Source: an uncultured Ignavibacteria bacterium (GTDB taxonomy: Bacteria; Bacteroidota; Ignavibacteria; Ch128b). From it: a stretch of DNA of 61,034 nt. This document shows positions 29,797 to 39,533 of the stretch, piece after piece (position 1 is the first letter of the stretch; every line of letters begins with the position of its first letter). The notes below the pieces were generated by a model. It made no database searches. It saw only the letters and a list, made by a program, of their open reading frames with translations, and was not told where the DNA came from. The position numbers and the translations under genes were made by a program. The DNA lies in assembly GCA_937944105.1 (NCBI GenBank), contig CALDZP010000036.1, positions 1-61,034 of the forward strand, read 5' to 3'.

Positions 29797-30252
29797 ATGA
29801 CAAAAGTTGTTTCGAGTTATATCGAGCTTCACATCTTTAAGATAGAAGCAAATAAAATGAAATTTCTTTTGTTAAAAAGATCATCTAATGAAAAATATCC
29901 TAACATATGGCAAATGGTGACAGGTAAAATTAAAGCAAATGAAAGTGCTTTTGAAACAGCAATAAGAGAATTGAAAGAAGAAACTGGTCTTGAAGCTGAA
30001 GAAATTTTTACTGTTCCTATTGTCAACTCCGTTTACTTGATTGAAAGTGACGAGGTATGCTTAATACCGGTATTCGTTTGTAGAGTGAATTCAAAATCAG
30101 AAGTCAAAATTTCGTCTGAACATTGTGAATTTAAATGGGTAACTACTGATGAAGCAATTAAACTTTTGAACTGGGAAGGTCAGAAAAAGTCAGTTAAATT
30201 GATTAGCGACTACTGGTTTAATGAAAAAGATAAACTGATAAAAATTAAATGA
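29797..30252 (+). CDS. Nudix hydrolase
   Basis: 151 residues with a perfect Nudix box at 43-65: Gly43, Glu49, Arg57-Glu58-Leu59, Glu61-Glu62, Gly64 (G-x5-E-x7-REU-x-EE-x-GU). The length and PNIWQMVTGK lead-in resemble NudB/dATP or dihydroneopterin triphosphate pyrophosphatases, but substrate cannot be assigned. It is cytoplasmic, with no signal peptide. It lies between the large envelope protein gene and the sugar kinase gene, with 72 bases after it. Confidence 0.88.
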   Translation: MTKVVSSYIELHIFKIEANKMKFLLLKRSSNEKYPNIWQMVTGKIKANESAFETAIRELKEETGLEAEEIFTVPIVNSVYLIESDEVCLIPVFVCRVNSKSEVKISSEHCEFKWVTTDEAIKLLNWEGQKKSVKLISDYWFNEKDKLIKIK

Positions 30253-30324
30253 AAAAGAATTATTAGAATGAAAAGAATTTAGATTAAATTTGTAATTGAA
30301 TCATAATAAATTGAGAGGTTAAAG

Positions 30325-31236
30325 GTGTCAATACTTGTAATTGGTTCACTTGGACTCGATACAATTGAAACTCCATTCGCAAAGGTCGAAGAATCTCTTG
30401 GTGGTTCTGCTGTTTACATTTCTTTAGCAGCATCGTACTTTTGTCCAATTATTAATCTTGTTGGAGTAGTTGGTGAAGATTTTCCAGAAAAATATATTCA
30501 ACTTTTAAGAGAACATCACATAGATCTCGATGGTCTTCAGATCATAAAAAATGGAAAAACTTTTAGGTGGAAAGGTAAATATGATTATGATATGAATTCA
30601 AGAGAAACGATCTTTACTGAGTTAAATGTATTCAAAGATTTCAATCCAGTAATTCCTGAAAATTATCGTGATAGCAAATTTGTAGTTCTAGGCAATATCG
30701 ATCCGGAACTTCAAATGAATGTTTTAAATCAATTACACAATCCAAAATTTGTGATTTGCGATACAATGAATTACTGGATAGAAAGAAAGAATGATGCTCT
30801 AAAGGACTTGCTCAAGAAAGTTGATATGTTAATAATTAATGATTCAGAGGCTCGTTTGCTTGCCAATCATCCTAATTTAATTCAAGCTGGCAAGAAAATT
30901 TTGAAAATGGGACCTAAAAAGTTGGTAATCAAAAAAGGTGAACATGGTGCTTTATTAATGACAGATGAAATTTTATTCACGGTTCCAGCTTATCCACTTG
31001 AAAACATTAACGATCCAACCGGCGCAGGCGATACCTTTGCAGGTGGATTGGTTGGATATCTTTCAAAGGTTAATGTTATCAACAATGAAGAATTAAAACG
31101 AGCCATTATTTATGGTAGTGTTCTCGCTTCATTCTGTGTTGAAAAATTTAGTGTCGATGGACTTTTGGATTTGAACTATTTAAAAATTAAAGATAGATTT
31201 AATCAATTCTTTTCAATAACTCATTTTGAGGAATAA
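30325..31236 (+). CDS. PfkB family carbohydrate or nucleoside kinase
   Basis: 303 residues of the ribokinase fold. The N-terminal LGGSAVYISLAAS (about 25-37) is the substrate-binding glycine pair, and the C-terminal DPTGAGDTFAGG (about 232-243) is the PfkB signature 2 with the catalytic aspartate. It starts at GTG, with GAGAGG upstream. MtnA begins two bases after its stop, so the two are cotranscribed. This suggests a sugar or nucleoside substrate from the methylthioadenosine/5'-deoxynucleoside salvage route, perhaps a methylthioribose-like or ribose compound; classical MtnK is of another fold. The exact substrate is inference. Confidence 0.85.
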   Translation: MSILVIGSLGLDTIETPFAKVEESLGGSAVYISLAASYFCPIINLVGVVGEDFPEKYIQLLREHHIDLDGLQIIKNGKTFRWKGKYDYDMNSRETIFTELNVFKDFNPVIPENYRDSKFVVLGNIDPELQMNVLNQLHNPKFVICDTMNYWIERKNDALKDLLKKVDMLIINDSEARLLANHPNLIQAGKKILKMGPKKLVIKKGEHGALLMTDEILFTVPAYPLENINDPTGAGDTFAGGLVGYLSKVNVINNEELKRAIIYGSVLASFCVEKFSVDGLLDLNYLKIKDRFNQFFSITHFEE

Positions 31237-31238
31237 AT

Positions 31239-32240
31239 TTGGAATTTAGTGCCCTTAAATACGAAAATGATAAATTAGTTTTCATTGACCAGACCAAACT
31301 GCCTGATGAAGAAGTTTACATTCAGACCGATAATTACGAAAGAATAGCAGAAGCAATAGAACGACTTGAAATTAGAGGTGCTCCTTTGATTGGTATTGCT
31401 GCAATTTACGCTCTTGCTCTTGCAATAAAAAAAAATACTGATGAATTTGAAAAAGCCTTTGAAAGATTAAGAAAAACTCGTCCTACTGCTGTTAATCTTT
31501 TTAATGCATTAGATCAGGCAAAAAAGTTTTTTTATTTATCTGAGTCAAACCAGAATTTTAATGCACTTCTTGAGTTTGCCAGAGAATATCATAATTCTGA
31601 AATTGATTATTGCAATAAAATTGCAAAAAATGGATCAGAATTTATAAGTGCTAAGTCTAATAAGCCTTTGAGAATTTTAACTCATTGTAATACTGGTTCA
31701 CTAGCAACTGGTGGAATTGGTACTGCTTTTGGGGTAATTCTTGAATTGAAAAGAAAAAATTTGGTTGAAATTGTTTATGCATGTGAGACACGACCATTAT
31801 TGCAGGGGTTAAGACTGTCATCGTTTGAGTTAGCTAAGAATGAAATACCATACAAAATAATTACAGATTCATCGGCAGCTTTTTTAATGCAAAAAAAATT
31901 AATTGATTTTGTCATTGTTGGGGCAGATAGAATAGCATTAAATGGAGATACGGCAAATAAAATTGGTACTTATTCTCTCGCTGTAAATTCAAAATATCAT
32001 TCTATACAATTTTATGTAGCTGCACCTTCTACTTCTATTGATTACAACATCACTTCTGGAAATAAAATTATTATTGAAGAAAGAAGCCCAGGTGAACTAT
32101 TTCACTTTGGAAAACATAGTTTCATTACAACAAAAATTAATGCTTTGAATTTTGCTTTTGATATTACCCCAAACGAATTGATTGATGCAATAATAACAGA
32201 ACAAAAAGTTTTTCTTCCACCTTTTGATTTTTCAAAATGA
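31239..32240 (+). CDS. mtnA: S-methyl-5-thioribose-1-phosphate isomerase
   Basis: Converts 5-methylthioribose-1-phosphate to the ribulose form in methionine salvage; related enzymes also handle 5-deoxyribose-1-phosphate. 333 residues. Conserved sites: RGAPLIGIAA (46-55), catalytic Cys150 in THCNTGSLAT, ETRPLLQG, and catalytic Asp230 in VGADRIALNGD, followed by NKIGTYSLAV. Cys and Asp are both present, so the protein is an MtnA-type isomerase rather than an eIF2B relative. It starts at TTG and overlaps recO by four bases. No other methionine-salvage gene is visible nearby. Confidence 0.93.
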   Translation: MEFSALKYENDKLVFIDQTKLPDEEVYIQTDNYERIAEAIERLEIRGAPLIGIAAIYALALAIKKNTDEFEKAFERLRKTRPTAVNLFNALDQAKKFFYLSESNQNFNALLEFAREYHNSEIDYCNKIAKNGSEFISAKSNKPLRILTHCNTGSLATGGIGTAFGVILELKRKNLVEIVYACETRPLLQGLRLSSFELAKNEIPYKIITDSSAAFLMQKKLIDFVIVGADRIALNGDTANKIGTYSLAVNSKYHSIQFYVAAPSTSIDYNITSGNKIIIEERSPGELFHFGKHSFITTKINALNFAFDITPNELIDAIITEQKVFLPPFDFSK

Positions 32241-32983
32241 CCAGGATACTGAAAGATAGAGGCTTTGTATTAAAGAAAAAAAAATTTAGAGAAACAAGTA
32301 GACTAATAACCATTTTTGCTGAGAATGCTGGTAAACTAAATTTAATAGCCAAAGGAGTAAGAACACCTAAAAGCAAAACTTCAGCTGTACTTGAACCATT
32401 AAATTTTATCGAGTTTGTGTATTATGATAAACCAACCAGAGAATTACAATATATTTCATCGGCTGATTTTATTGATGATTTTTCAGTAATAAAATCGGAT
32501 CTCGAAAAAATAAGAATTGCATATTTAATAATTGAGCTGGTTAACATCTTTGCTCGTGAAGGTCAGGCGAATTTGGATCTTTTCAATATTATTCAACTAA
32601 CTCTTACAAGTCTCGATCAAAATTTAATATCAGATTATCAATTACTCATAACTTTTTTGATTAAACTTTGTGAAATTTCTGGTTACACATTATATACAGG
32701 TGAATGTCCTATCTGTCATAAATCTTTGAATCTGTTTCAGGAAGAGTATGTTTTTACAAGAAACTATGGAGTTGTATGTTCAAGTTGTGGTGGTGTTTCA
32801 AACAGTATTATAAACCTTGGAATTGAAACAAAAAAACTTCTTGCTTCTTTTTTAGAAGGAATGACCGATAAATTTTCAGAAAGTGACGAATTAAGGCTTA
32901 AACATATTTACTTACCAATATTTGATTTCTTACAACATCATGTTGATGAAATTAAAAAAATAAAATCTCTTGAACTTTTTTGA
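32237..32983 (+). CDS. recO: DNA repair protein RecO
   Basis: 248 residues. RecO works with RecR (and RecF) to load RecA on SSB-coated single-stranded DNA and anneals strands. The N-terminal OB-fold reads GFVLKKKKFRETSRLITIFAENAGKLNLIAKGVR with the family's typical pattern; the C-terminal part has a zinc finger with Cys157, Cys160, Cys181 and Cys184. It overlaps mtnA by four bases. The zinc-site spacing (C-x2-C ... C-x2-C) is complete, as in RecO of thermophiles and Deinococcus. Confidence 0.92.
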   Translation: MTRILKDRGFVLKKKKFRETSRLITIFAENAGKLNLIAKGVRTPKSKTSAVLEPLNFIEFVYYDKPTRELQYISSADFIDDFSVIKSDLEKIRIAYLIIELVNIFAREGQANLDLFNIIQLTLTSLDQNLISDYQLLITFLIKLCEISGYTLYTGECPICHKSLNLFQEEYVFTRNYGVVCSSCGGVSNSIINLGIETKKLLASFLEGMTDKFSESDELRLKHIYLPIFDFLQHHVDEIKKIKSLELF

Positions 32984-33031
32984 AACTTTGTTAAAAATAT
33001 ATAAGTAAAAACGAAAAAATTGAGGATAAAT

Positions 33032-34534
33032 ATGAAACGAACAAAATTATTAGCTTCATTATCATTGATTTTAGTGGGAGTGGTTTTTGGTGTTGTGTTG
33101 GTTACTGGTTTTAATTGGGTGAAACCAGGTTTTGGAATTTCACAAATTGGTTCTCCAAATCCATTAGTAAGTGTAAATCAAGATGCTCAAAAATTAAGTG
33201 ATGCATTTATTAAGGTAGCTGAAGCAGTTACTCCTACAGTAGTGTATATTGAAGTTAAAAGTGAAAGTGGCAGAATTGAATTTCCTGAAGATCACGATTT
33301 CCTCTTCAAAGATTTTCCATTCTTTAAAAATTTACCAAAACAACCACAGGTTGGAACTGGGTCGGGTGTAATAATTTCATCTGATGGTTACATCGTTACA
33401 AATAACCATGTTGTTAAAGATGCAAAATCTATTTCTGTCATATTAAATGATAAAAGAAAATTTTCAGCTGAACTGGTTGGAACTGATCCATTAACCGACC
33501 TGGCTGTTATAAAAATTGATGCAAATAATCTTACTCCTGCTTATCTGGGCAATTCTGATAACTTAAAAGTTGGTCAATGGGTTTTAGCTATTGGGAATCC
33601 ACTCGGTTTAACTTCTACAGTAACAGCAGGAATAATTTCTGCAATAGGTCGTGGTGGATTAAGATTAATTCAGGATAGTTACGGTATAGAAGATTTTATT
33701 CAAACTGATGCTGCTATAAATCCAGGAAATTCAGGTGGTGCCCTAGTTGATTTGAACGGTTCAGTTATTGGGATCAATACTGCAATTGCCTCTCGAACTG
33801 GTTACTATCAAGGTTATGGCTTTGCAATTCCTATTAACATTGTTAAAACAGTTGCAAAAGATTTGATTGATTATGGAAAAGTAAGACGAGGATATATTGG
33901 CGTTCAAATTAGAGAAGTTGATAATGCTACTGCTAAAGCAGTAGGACTTGAGAAGACACAGGGTGTAATTGTTGAGGGTCTTGTCGAAGGTGGTGCTGCC
34001 AAAGATGCAGGTATTGAAGAAGGTGATATCATTCTTTCAATCGATGGTAAAGAAGTCAATAAGCCAAATGATTTGCAATCCTATGTTGCAAGTAAACACG
34101 CAGGTGACAAAGTTAAATTAAAAATATACAGAAATGGAAAAACATTTGAAAAGGAAATAACTTTAAGACCTCGAAAAGAAGATGAATCTGATACTAAACC
34201 AGTTAAAAAGAAAGAAGAGAGAAAAATCGATGAATCTATAGAAAGTAAAACATATAAGGAAATCGGTTTAACAGTTAAGAATTTAAGTTCTAATGAATTG
34301 AAAAAATATAATGTAGAGAACGGAATTTTAATTACAAAGGTTGAGTCAATCAGTCCTGCTTTTGATGCAGGATTAAGAGAAGGATTAGTAATTGTTGAGG
34401 TGAATAAGAAAAAGATTGATTCAGTTAAAGAATTTGATAATGAGATATCAAAGAAAAAGGGCTCGGCAATTTTAATGCGTGTTCGCGACGCACAAGGTAA
34501 TGCTCGATTTGTTGGCTTAGAAGTCCCCAAATAA
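33032..34534 (+). CDS. Periplasmic serine endoprotease, HtrA/DegP/DegQ family
   Basis: 500 residues from the ATG at 33032, chosen because GAGG lies seven bases upstream; the in-frame TTG at 33020 overlaps that site. An N-terminal membrane helix (LLASLSLILVGVVFGVVLVTG) anchors or exports the protein. The trypsin-like domain has His126 in TNNHVV, Asp156 in LTDLAVI and Ser234 in GNSGGALV. Two PDZ domains follow, one at about 268-370 (GYIGVQIREVD) and a second at about 400-495 (IGLTVKNLSS). A charged linker separates them. It degrades or refolds misfolded envelope proteins. A strong terminator follows. Confidence 0.95.
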   Translation: MKRTKLLASLSLILVGVVFGVVLVTGFNWVKPGFGISQIGSPNPLVSVNQDAQKLSDAFIKVAEAVTPTVVYIEVKSESGRIEFPEDHDFLFKDFPFFKNLPKQPQVGTGSGVIISSDGYIVTNNHVVKDAKSISVILNDKRKFSAELVGTDPLTDLAVIKIDANNLTPAYLGNSDNLKVGQWVLAIGNPLGLTSTVTAGIISAIGRGGLRLIQDSYGIEDFIQTDAAINPGNSGGALVDLNGSVIGINTAIASRTGYYQGYGFAIPINIVKTVAKDLIDYGKVRRGYIGVQIREVDNATAKAVGLEKTQGVIVEGLVEGGAAKDAGIEEGDIILSIDGKEVNKPNDLQSYVASKHAGDKVKLKIYRNGKTFEKEITLRPRKEDESDTKPVKKKEERKIDESIESKTYKEIGLTVKNLSSNELKKYNVENGILITKVESISPAFDAGLREGLVIVEVNKKKIDSVKEFDNEISKKKGSAILMRVRDAQGNARFVGLEVPK

Positions 34535-34568
34535 AACCTCCTAATCTAAAATCATAACGCCTCCTATA

Positions 34569-34602
34569 AGGTCCGGTTGCCCCGCCGGACCTTCTTTTTT
34601 TA
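34569..34602 (+). terminator. Rho-independent terminator after htrA
   Basis: AAGGTCCGG (34569-34577) pairs perfectly with CCGGACCTT (34586-34594) around an eight-base loop, followed by CTTTTTTTATTT. A very strong terminator for the recO/htrA transcript. Confidence 0.92.
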
Positions 34603-34661
34603 TTTGAAGCTATTTCAAATTTGTTATTTTGTATTTAGTTTTTGAATAAATTGGAGATCTT

Positions 34662-35315
34662 ATGAAAGATAATTTGAAAATTGAAAAATTCATCTTTAAT
34701 GATTTTGAACAGAATACTTATTTACTTTACGATATCCATAGCCTTGAAGCGGTAATTATTGATCCAGGAAATTCAAATGATTTTGAAAACGACGAAATAG
34801 AAAGATATATTAAGGATAATAATCTGAAACTTACTAAGATAATTATTACCCATGGTCACATTGATCACATTTTTGGAATTGCCTTTCTTAAGGAAATTTT
34901 TAATCCCGATTTATATTTTCCATTTTCTGACTTACCGCTATTACAAAATGTTAGATTGCAAGCAGAAATGATAGGTGTACCAGCTCCAAAAACAATTGAA
35001 CCCGATTTTGATTTACATCAATTCAAAAAAATAAGTTTTAATGATTCTGATATTGAAATAATTGATACACCTGGGCATTCTCCTGGTGGAACAAGTCTTT
35101 TAATTAAAGACATTAAAACACTTTTTTCAGGGGATACTATTTTTTTTGAATCCATTGGAAGAACAGATTTATGGGGCGGTGATTACAATATTTTAATTAA
35201 ATCTATCAAAGAAAAAATTTTCACTCTTGATGAAGATATAAAAATTTTACCAGGTCACGGTCCAGCTACGACTGTTTTGCATGAAAAATTGCATAATCCT
35301 TTTATCAATCAGTGA
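34662..35315 (+). CDS. MBL-fold metallohydrolase (glyoxalase II-like)
   Basis: 217 residues. The metallo-beta-lactamase metal motif is [10 protein letters not shown] (His64, His66, Asp68, His69); further ligands lie in DTPGHSPGG (about 138-146) and FSGDTIF (about 155-161), with the last histidine in LPGHGPATT. The size and order match the GloB-like group that includes glyoxalase II and persulfide dioxygenase relatives. The preceding GGAGAT is a fair ribosome binding site. The stop overlaps the upstream part of the carboxylase gene region, so the two are probably coexpressed. Confidence 0.88.
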   Translation: MKDNLKIEKFIFNDFEQNTYLLYDIHSLEAVIIDPGNSNDFENDEIERYIKDNNLKLTKIIITHGHIDHIFGIAFLKEIFNPDLYFPFSDLPLLQNVRLQAEMIGVPAPKTIEPDFDLHQFKKISFNDSDIEIIDTPGHSPGGTSLLIKDIKTLFSGDTIFFESIGRTDLWGGDYNILIKSIKEKIFTLDEDIKILPGHGPATTVLHEKLHNPFINQ

Positions 35316-35323
35316 GGTTAAAT

Positions 35324-36865
35324 ATGAAAAATAAAATAGAAGAATTAAAATTAAGAAATAAGTTAGCTGAAGAAGGTGGCGGAAAAGAAAAAATCGAACA
35401 ACAACATAAGAAAGGAAAATTAACGGCACGTGAAAGATTAGAGATTTTACTCGATGAAAATTCATTTATCGAAATCGATAAGTTTGTAGTACATCAATGC
35501 AATGATTTTGGAATGGAAAATCAGAAAATTTATGGTGATGGGGTGGTCACTGGTTTTGGTAGGATAAATGGAAGAGATGTTGCTGTTTTTAGCCAGGACT
35601 TTACTGTTTTTGGTGGAAGTCTTTCAGAAATGCACGCAAAAAAAATCTGCAAAATAATGGATATGGCAATGAAGCTTGGAATTCCTGTCATTGGTTTAAA
35701 TGATTCTGGTGGGGCAAGAATTCAAGAAGGTGTTTCAAGTCTAGGAGGTTATGCTGAAATATTTTTAAGAAATACTCTTGCTTCAGGTTTAATACCTCAA
35801 ATATCGGCTGTTCTGGGTCCATGTGCTGGTGGTGCAGTTTACTCTCCAGCAATTACTGATTTTATATTTATTGTTCGCAAAAGCTCATACATGTTTGTAA
35901 CAGGTCCTAATGTAGTTAAAACTGTTACTCACGAGGATGTAACATTTGAAGAACTTGGCGGGGCAGATACTCATGCAACTAAATCGGGTGTCGTTCATTT
36001 TGTTTATGATAATGAATATGATTGTCTGATGAACATCAGAAAATTACTTGATTATATTCCACAAAATTGTGATGAAGAGCCTCCACAGCTTGAGTATGAT
36101 AATCCAGAAAATGATATTCAAGAACTTAATAATATTATTCCTGAAAATCCGAATCAGCCTTATGATATGAAAGAAGTAATCAAATTAGTAGTTGATTACA
36201 ATGAGTTTTTTGAAGTGCAAGAGAATTTTGCACAAAATATTATAATTGGATTTGGGAGATTTCGAGGTAAATCAGTTGGAATAGTAGCAAATCAACCAGC
36301 GGTTCTGGCAGGTGTTCTTGATATTAATTCATCTATTAAAGCAGCTCGTTTTGTTAGATTTTGTGATGCATTTAATATACCTTTGATCGTCTTTGTTGAT
36401 GTTCCTGGTTTTATGCCCGGTACTGATCAAGAATGGAATGGAATTATCAGAAATGGTTCAAAATTGCTTTATGCATTTTGTGAAGCGACCGTTCCAAAGA
36501 TTACTGTAATAACTAGAAAAGCTTATGGTGGGGCTTACGATGTTATGAATTCAAAACACATCAGAGGTGATTTTAATTTTGCCTGGCCTACTGCAGAAAT
36601 TGCTGTTATGGGTCCAAAAGGTGCTGTTGAAATTATTTTCAAAAAAGAAATTCAAGCTGCTCAAAACCCTGAAGAAGAAATGAATAAAAAATTGACACAG
36701 TATATTGAAAAATTTGCAAATCCATACGTTGCTGCTGAAAAAGGTTACATTGATGAAGTAATTTTTCCAGGTGAAACAAGAAAAAAAATAATAAAGGCAC
36801 TCGAAATTACTAAAACTAAGGTTGACAAAAATCCTCGTAAAAAACATGGAAATATACCGCTTTAG
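35324..36865 (+). CDS. Acyl-CoA carboxylase carboxyltransferase (beta) subunit
   Basis: 513 residues from the ATG at 35324, which has GAGGT nine bases upstream; an in-frame ATT/ATG-like extension to 35312 overlaps the previous gene. The crotonase-fold carboxyltransferase halves are clear: [24 protein letters not shown] and [12 protein letters not shown] (first oxyanion region), then [27 protein letters not shown] and [15 protein letters not shown] (second). This is the PccB/MmdA type, acting on propionyl- or methylmalonyl-CoA with a biotin carrier and biotin carboxylase (or a decarboxylase complex) encoded elsewhere. It would link to B12 mutase chemistry, though the mutase in this window looks isobutyryl-specific. 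Confidence 0.93.
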   Translation: MKNKIEELKLRNKLAEEGGGKEKIEQQHKKGKLTARERLEILLDENSFIEIDKFVVHQCNDFGMENQKIYGDGVVTGFGRINGRDVAVFSQDFTVFGGSLSEMHAKKICKIMDMAMKLGIPVIGLNDSGGARIQEGVSSLGGYAEIFLRNTLASGLIPQISAVLGPCAGGAVYSPAITDFIFIVRKSSYMFVTGPNVVKTVTHEDVTFEELGGADTHATKSGVVHFVYDNEYDCLMNIRKLLDYIPQNCDEEPPQLEYDNPENDIQELNNIIPENPNQPYDMKEVIKLVVDYNEFFEVQENFAQNIIIGFGRFRGKSVGIVANQPAVLAGVLDINSSIKAARFVRFCDAFNIPLIVFVDVPGFMPGTDQEWNGIIRNGSKLLYAFCEATVPKITVITRKAYGGAYDVMNSKHIRGDFNFAWPTAEIAVMGPKGAVEIIFKKEIQAAQNPEEEMNKKLTQYIEKFANPYVAAEKGYIDEVIFPGETRKKIIKALEITKTKVDKNPRKKHGNIPL

Positions 36866-36917
36866 TTTATCAATTATCGAAATATCAATGAATTATAAAA
36901 TTTACTTAAATTATTTC

Positions 36918-36946
36918 TTGACATTTTAATCATAGTCAATTAAATT
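36918..36946 (+). promoter_or_regulatory. Sigma70-like promoter (TTGACA, 17 bases, TAAATT)
   Basis: TTGACA at 36918-36923, a 17-base spacer, TAAATT at 36941-36946, about 45 bases before the MltD-like gene. The -35 and -10 sequences and the spacing are the same as in the promoter before the recombinase at 60868. Confidence 0.5.
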
Positions 36947-36991
36947 CCAATTAGTTAAAACGGAAAATAAAAATTAAATATTGAGAGTTAG

Positions 36992-39355
36992 ATGAGTTCA
37001 AAATTTCTACCAATCCTTATTGCTATTGCTTTTTTTTCTTGTACTTCAACAAAACCAGTTATTCAACAGAAAGAAGTTATTGCTGATAATGTAAAAAATG
37101 ATTCAACTCAAATTAACATTATTTCATTTTTACTTGAACAGGTGAGACAATCTTATATTAAAGCTATTAAACTCGAAGAGGATAAACAAAACTTAAGTGC
37201 ATTACAAGAATATGAGAAAGCTGTAGAACTCCTTAATAAAATTGGAGATTATCCCGGAATAGAAAACTTTTCGGATTATCTTGATTTAGAAAGAAGTGTT
37301 ATAGAAGATTATCAAAGATTAATAGATAAAGTTGATGAACTTCCTGCAGATATATCACTTCCAAGTCTACAAGAATGGCTGAGCAAAAGAATTAGTAATT
37401 TTCAACATCCTAAGTTTGAAACTCCGAAAACCTTTAGTCTTGAAAATGTACCTATTGAAATTAATTCTTATGTCGAATCGTTTCTTAATTTCTTTACAGA
37501 TCGTGGAAGAGCAATAACCGAGAGGTGGTTGGCAAGGTCGGGAAGATATTTTCCTATGATGAGAAAAATATTTAAAGAAGAAGGAGTACCTGAAGAGCTT
37601 ATTTACCTTTCAGTCATTGAAAGTGGCTTAAATCCTAATGCTGTTTCATGGGCAAAAGCAGCAGGAATTTGGCAATTTATTAAAGGAACGGGTAGACTTT
37701 ATGGATTAGAAGTGAATTTCTGGATTGATGAAAGAAGAGATCCAGAAAAAGCAACTCGTGCTGCTGCCAGGCATTTGAAAGATTTGTATCAATCACTTGG
37801 TGATTGGTATCTTGCATTGGCTGCCTATAATGCTGGTGAAGGTAGAATACGAAGAGCAATGAACCGGGTTGGTTCAAATAATTATTGGGAAATAATTTAT
37901 TCACTGCCACGAGAAACAAGAAGTTACGTCCCACAATATCTCGCAGTTACAATAATATTCATGAACCCTGAAAAGTATGGCTTTACTGATATTGAATATT
38001 TTGAACCATATGATTATGAGATATTTTATGTTAGGGACCCATTTGATTTAAGTGCTATTGCCAAGGCTGCTGGTATTGACTATTCAATTTTGAAGGAGTT
38101 TAATCCTGAATTAATTCAAGATTGTGTTCCACCAAATTTTAATGGTGGTTATCCATTAAAACTTCCAAGAGGAAATTTTGTAAAGAATCTTGCCTATAAT
38201 TATGATCAGATTCCTCCATCGGCAAAAAAATCATTTGTATTTCATCGAGTTAAACGAGGAGAAAACCTTGCATCTATTGCAAAAAAATATGGGACAACTG
38301 TAGAAGCAATTGCTGATGCAAATAATATTTCAAGGAAAATTAGATTAAAAAATAATGCTCTTTTGAAAATTCCCGTTCCTTATTCTTTCAATGAATTGAC
38401 ATTTAATTACCCAGAATTTGAGGAGGATGAATTTCAAACTTCTGATGAACTGGTATCTGAAAATACATCAGAAAATACCGGAGATGAATCGGATTTGATA
38501 GATGAACAATCTAACGAACTGGCAAGTGATGAAAATAACACAGTTAATGGAAACCATTATACTTACAATGTTGAAGGTAAAAGCCCAATTAAATATATAG
38601 TAAGAAAAGGTGATTCGCTTACAAAAATTGCTGAAACATTTGAAACACGAATTACAGATATTAGAATCTGGAATGACATTCCATATGATAAAAAAATTTC
38701 AATTGGTGAGGAACTAATTATTTATGTCCCAAATGAAAAGTATAACTTTTATAAAAATATTGCTAATTATTCACCTGTAGAACAGGAAACAATTAAGCGT
38801 GTTGCAGAAGTAAATGAAAACTCATTTGAATTAAAGAAAAAACAATTAATTCATAGTGTTAAAAGAGGAGAAAGTTTGACCATCATCGCAAAAAAATATG
38901 GTGTGTCCATAAACGACTTGAAAGAATGGAATAATTTAAAAACTTTATCTGTAAAAACAGGTCAAAAATTAAAAATTTATTCAAGTTCAAGTGCTAAACA
39001 ATATGCAGCTTTGAAAAATACAAAATCACCTAATTATTATATTGTAAAAAAAGGTGAGACATTAAGCGATATTTCAAGAAAATTTAAAATATCTTTGAGC
39101 GAATTAAAAGAATTAAATAACTTAAAAGGTGATAGAGTCAATGCAGGGCAAAGGCTCTTAATTTCACATGATGCAGGGAATACCTCTAAAGGAGATAATG
39201 TATTGCGAAAGAGAGTTTATCATACTGTTAAAGATGGTGAATCATTAGTGGTTATAGCAAAAAGGTATAATATGAGTGTTGTAGAATTAAAGAGAATTAA
39301 CAATATTCGCAGTAACAGAATTAAAGCTGGTCAAAAACTTTTAGTTTATCGTTAA
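36992..39355 (+). CDS. Membrane-bound lytic murein transglycosylase with five LysM domains (MltD-like)
   Basis: 787 residues. The start carries a lipobox (AIAFFSC, Cys17), so it is a lipoprotein. A goose-type SLT domain at about 190-345 contains the catalytic glutamate (about 210) in [20 protein letters not shown] and the conserved [18 protein letters not shown] segments. Five LysM repeats follow, each starting with a Val-x-x-Gly-(Glu/Asp)-(Ser/Thr/Asn)-Leu core: near residues 413, 529, 620, 687 and 747. E. coli MltD has fewer repeats, so this is a long version. It cleaves peptidoglycan glycan strands, forming 1,6-anhydro ends, and binds the wall through LysM. Confidence 0.93.
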   Translation: MSSKFLPILIAIAFFSCTSTKPVIQQKEVIADNVKNDSTQINIISFLLEQVRQSYIKAIKLEEDKQNLSALQEYEKAVELLNKIGDYPGIENFSDYLDLERSVIEDYQRLIDKVDELPADISLPSLQEWLSKRISNFQHPKFETPKTFSLENVPIEINSYVESFLNFFTDRGRAITERWLARSGRYFPMMRKIFKEEGVPEELIYLSVIESGLNPNAVSWAKAAGIWQFIKGTGRLYGLEVNFWIDERRDPEKATRAAARHLKDLYQSLGDWYLALAAYNAGEGRIRRAMNRVGSNNYWEIIYSLPRETRSYVPQYLAVTIIFMNPEKYGFTDIEYFEPYDYEIFYVRDPFDLSAIAKAAGIDYSILKEFNPELIQDCVPPNFNGGYPLKLPRGNFVKNLAYNYDQIPPSAKKSFVFHRVKRGENLASIAKKYGTTVEAIADANNISRKIRLKNNALLKIPVPYSFNELTFNYPEFEEDEFQTSDELVSENTSENTGDESDLIDEQSNELASDENNTVNGNHYTYNVEGKSPIKYIVRKGDSLTKIAETFETRITDIRIWNDIPYDKKISIGEELIIYVPNEKYNFYKNIANYSPVEQETIKRVAEVNENSFELKKKQLIHSVKRGESLTIIAKKYGVSINDLKEWNNLKTLSVKTGQKLKIYSSSSAKQYAALKNTKSPNYYIVKKGETLSDISRKFKISLSELKELNNLKGDRVNAGQRLLISHDAGNTSKGDNVLRKRVYHTVKDGESLVVIAKRYNMSVVELKRINNIRSNRIKAGQKLLVYR

Positions 39356-39377
39356 TTGAAAAGCTGACAAACTTACA

Positions 39378-39528
<151 letters not shown>

Positions 39529-39533
39529 ATAAA

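Noticed and set aside
34081-34530. 149-residue minus-strand frame inside htrA
   Set aside because: Shadow of the real gene; no ribosome binding site, no family features, and htrA is complete across it.
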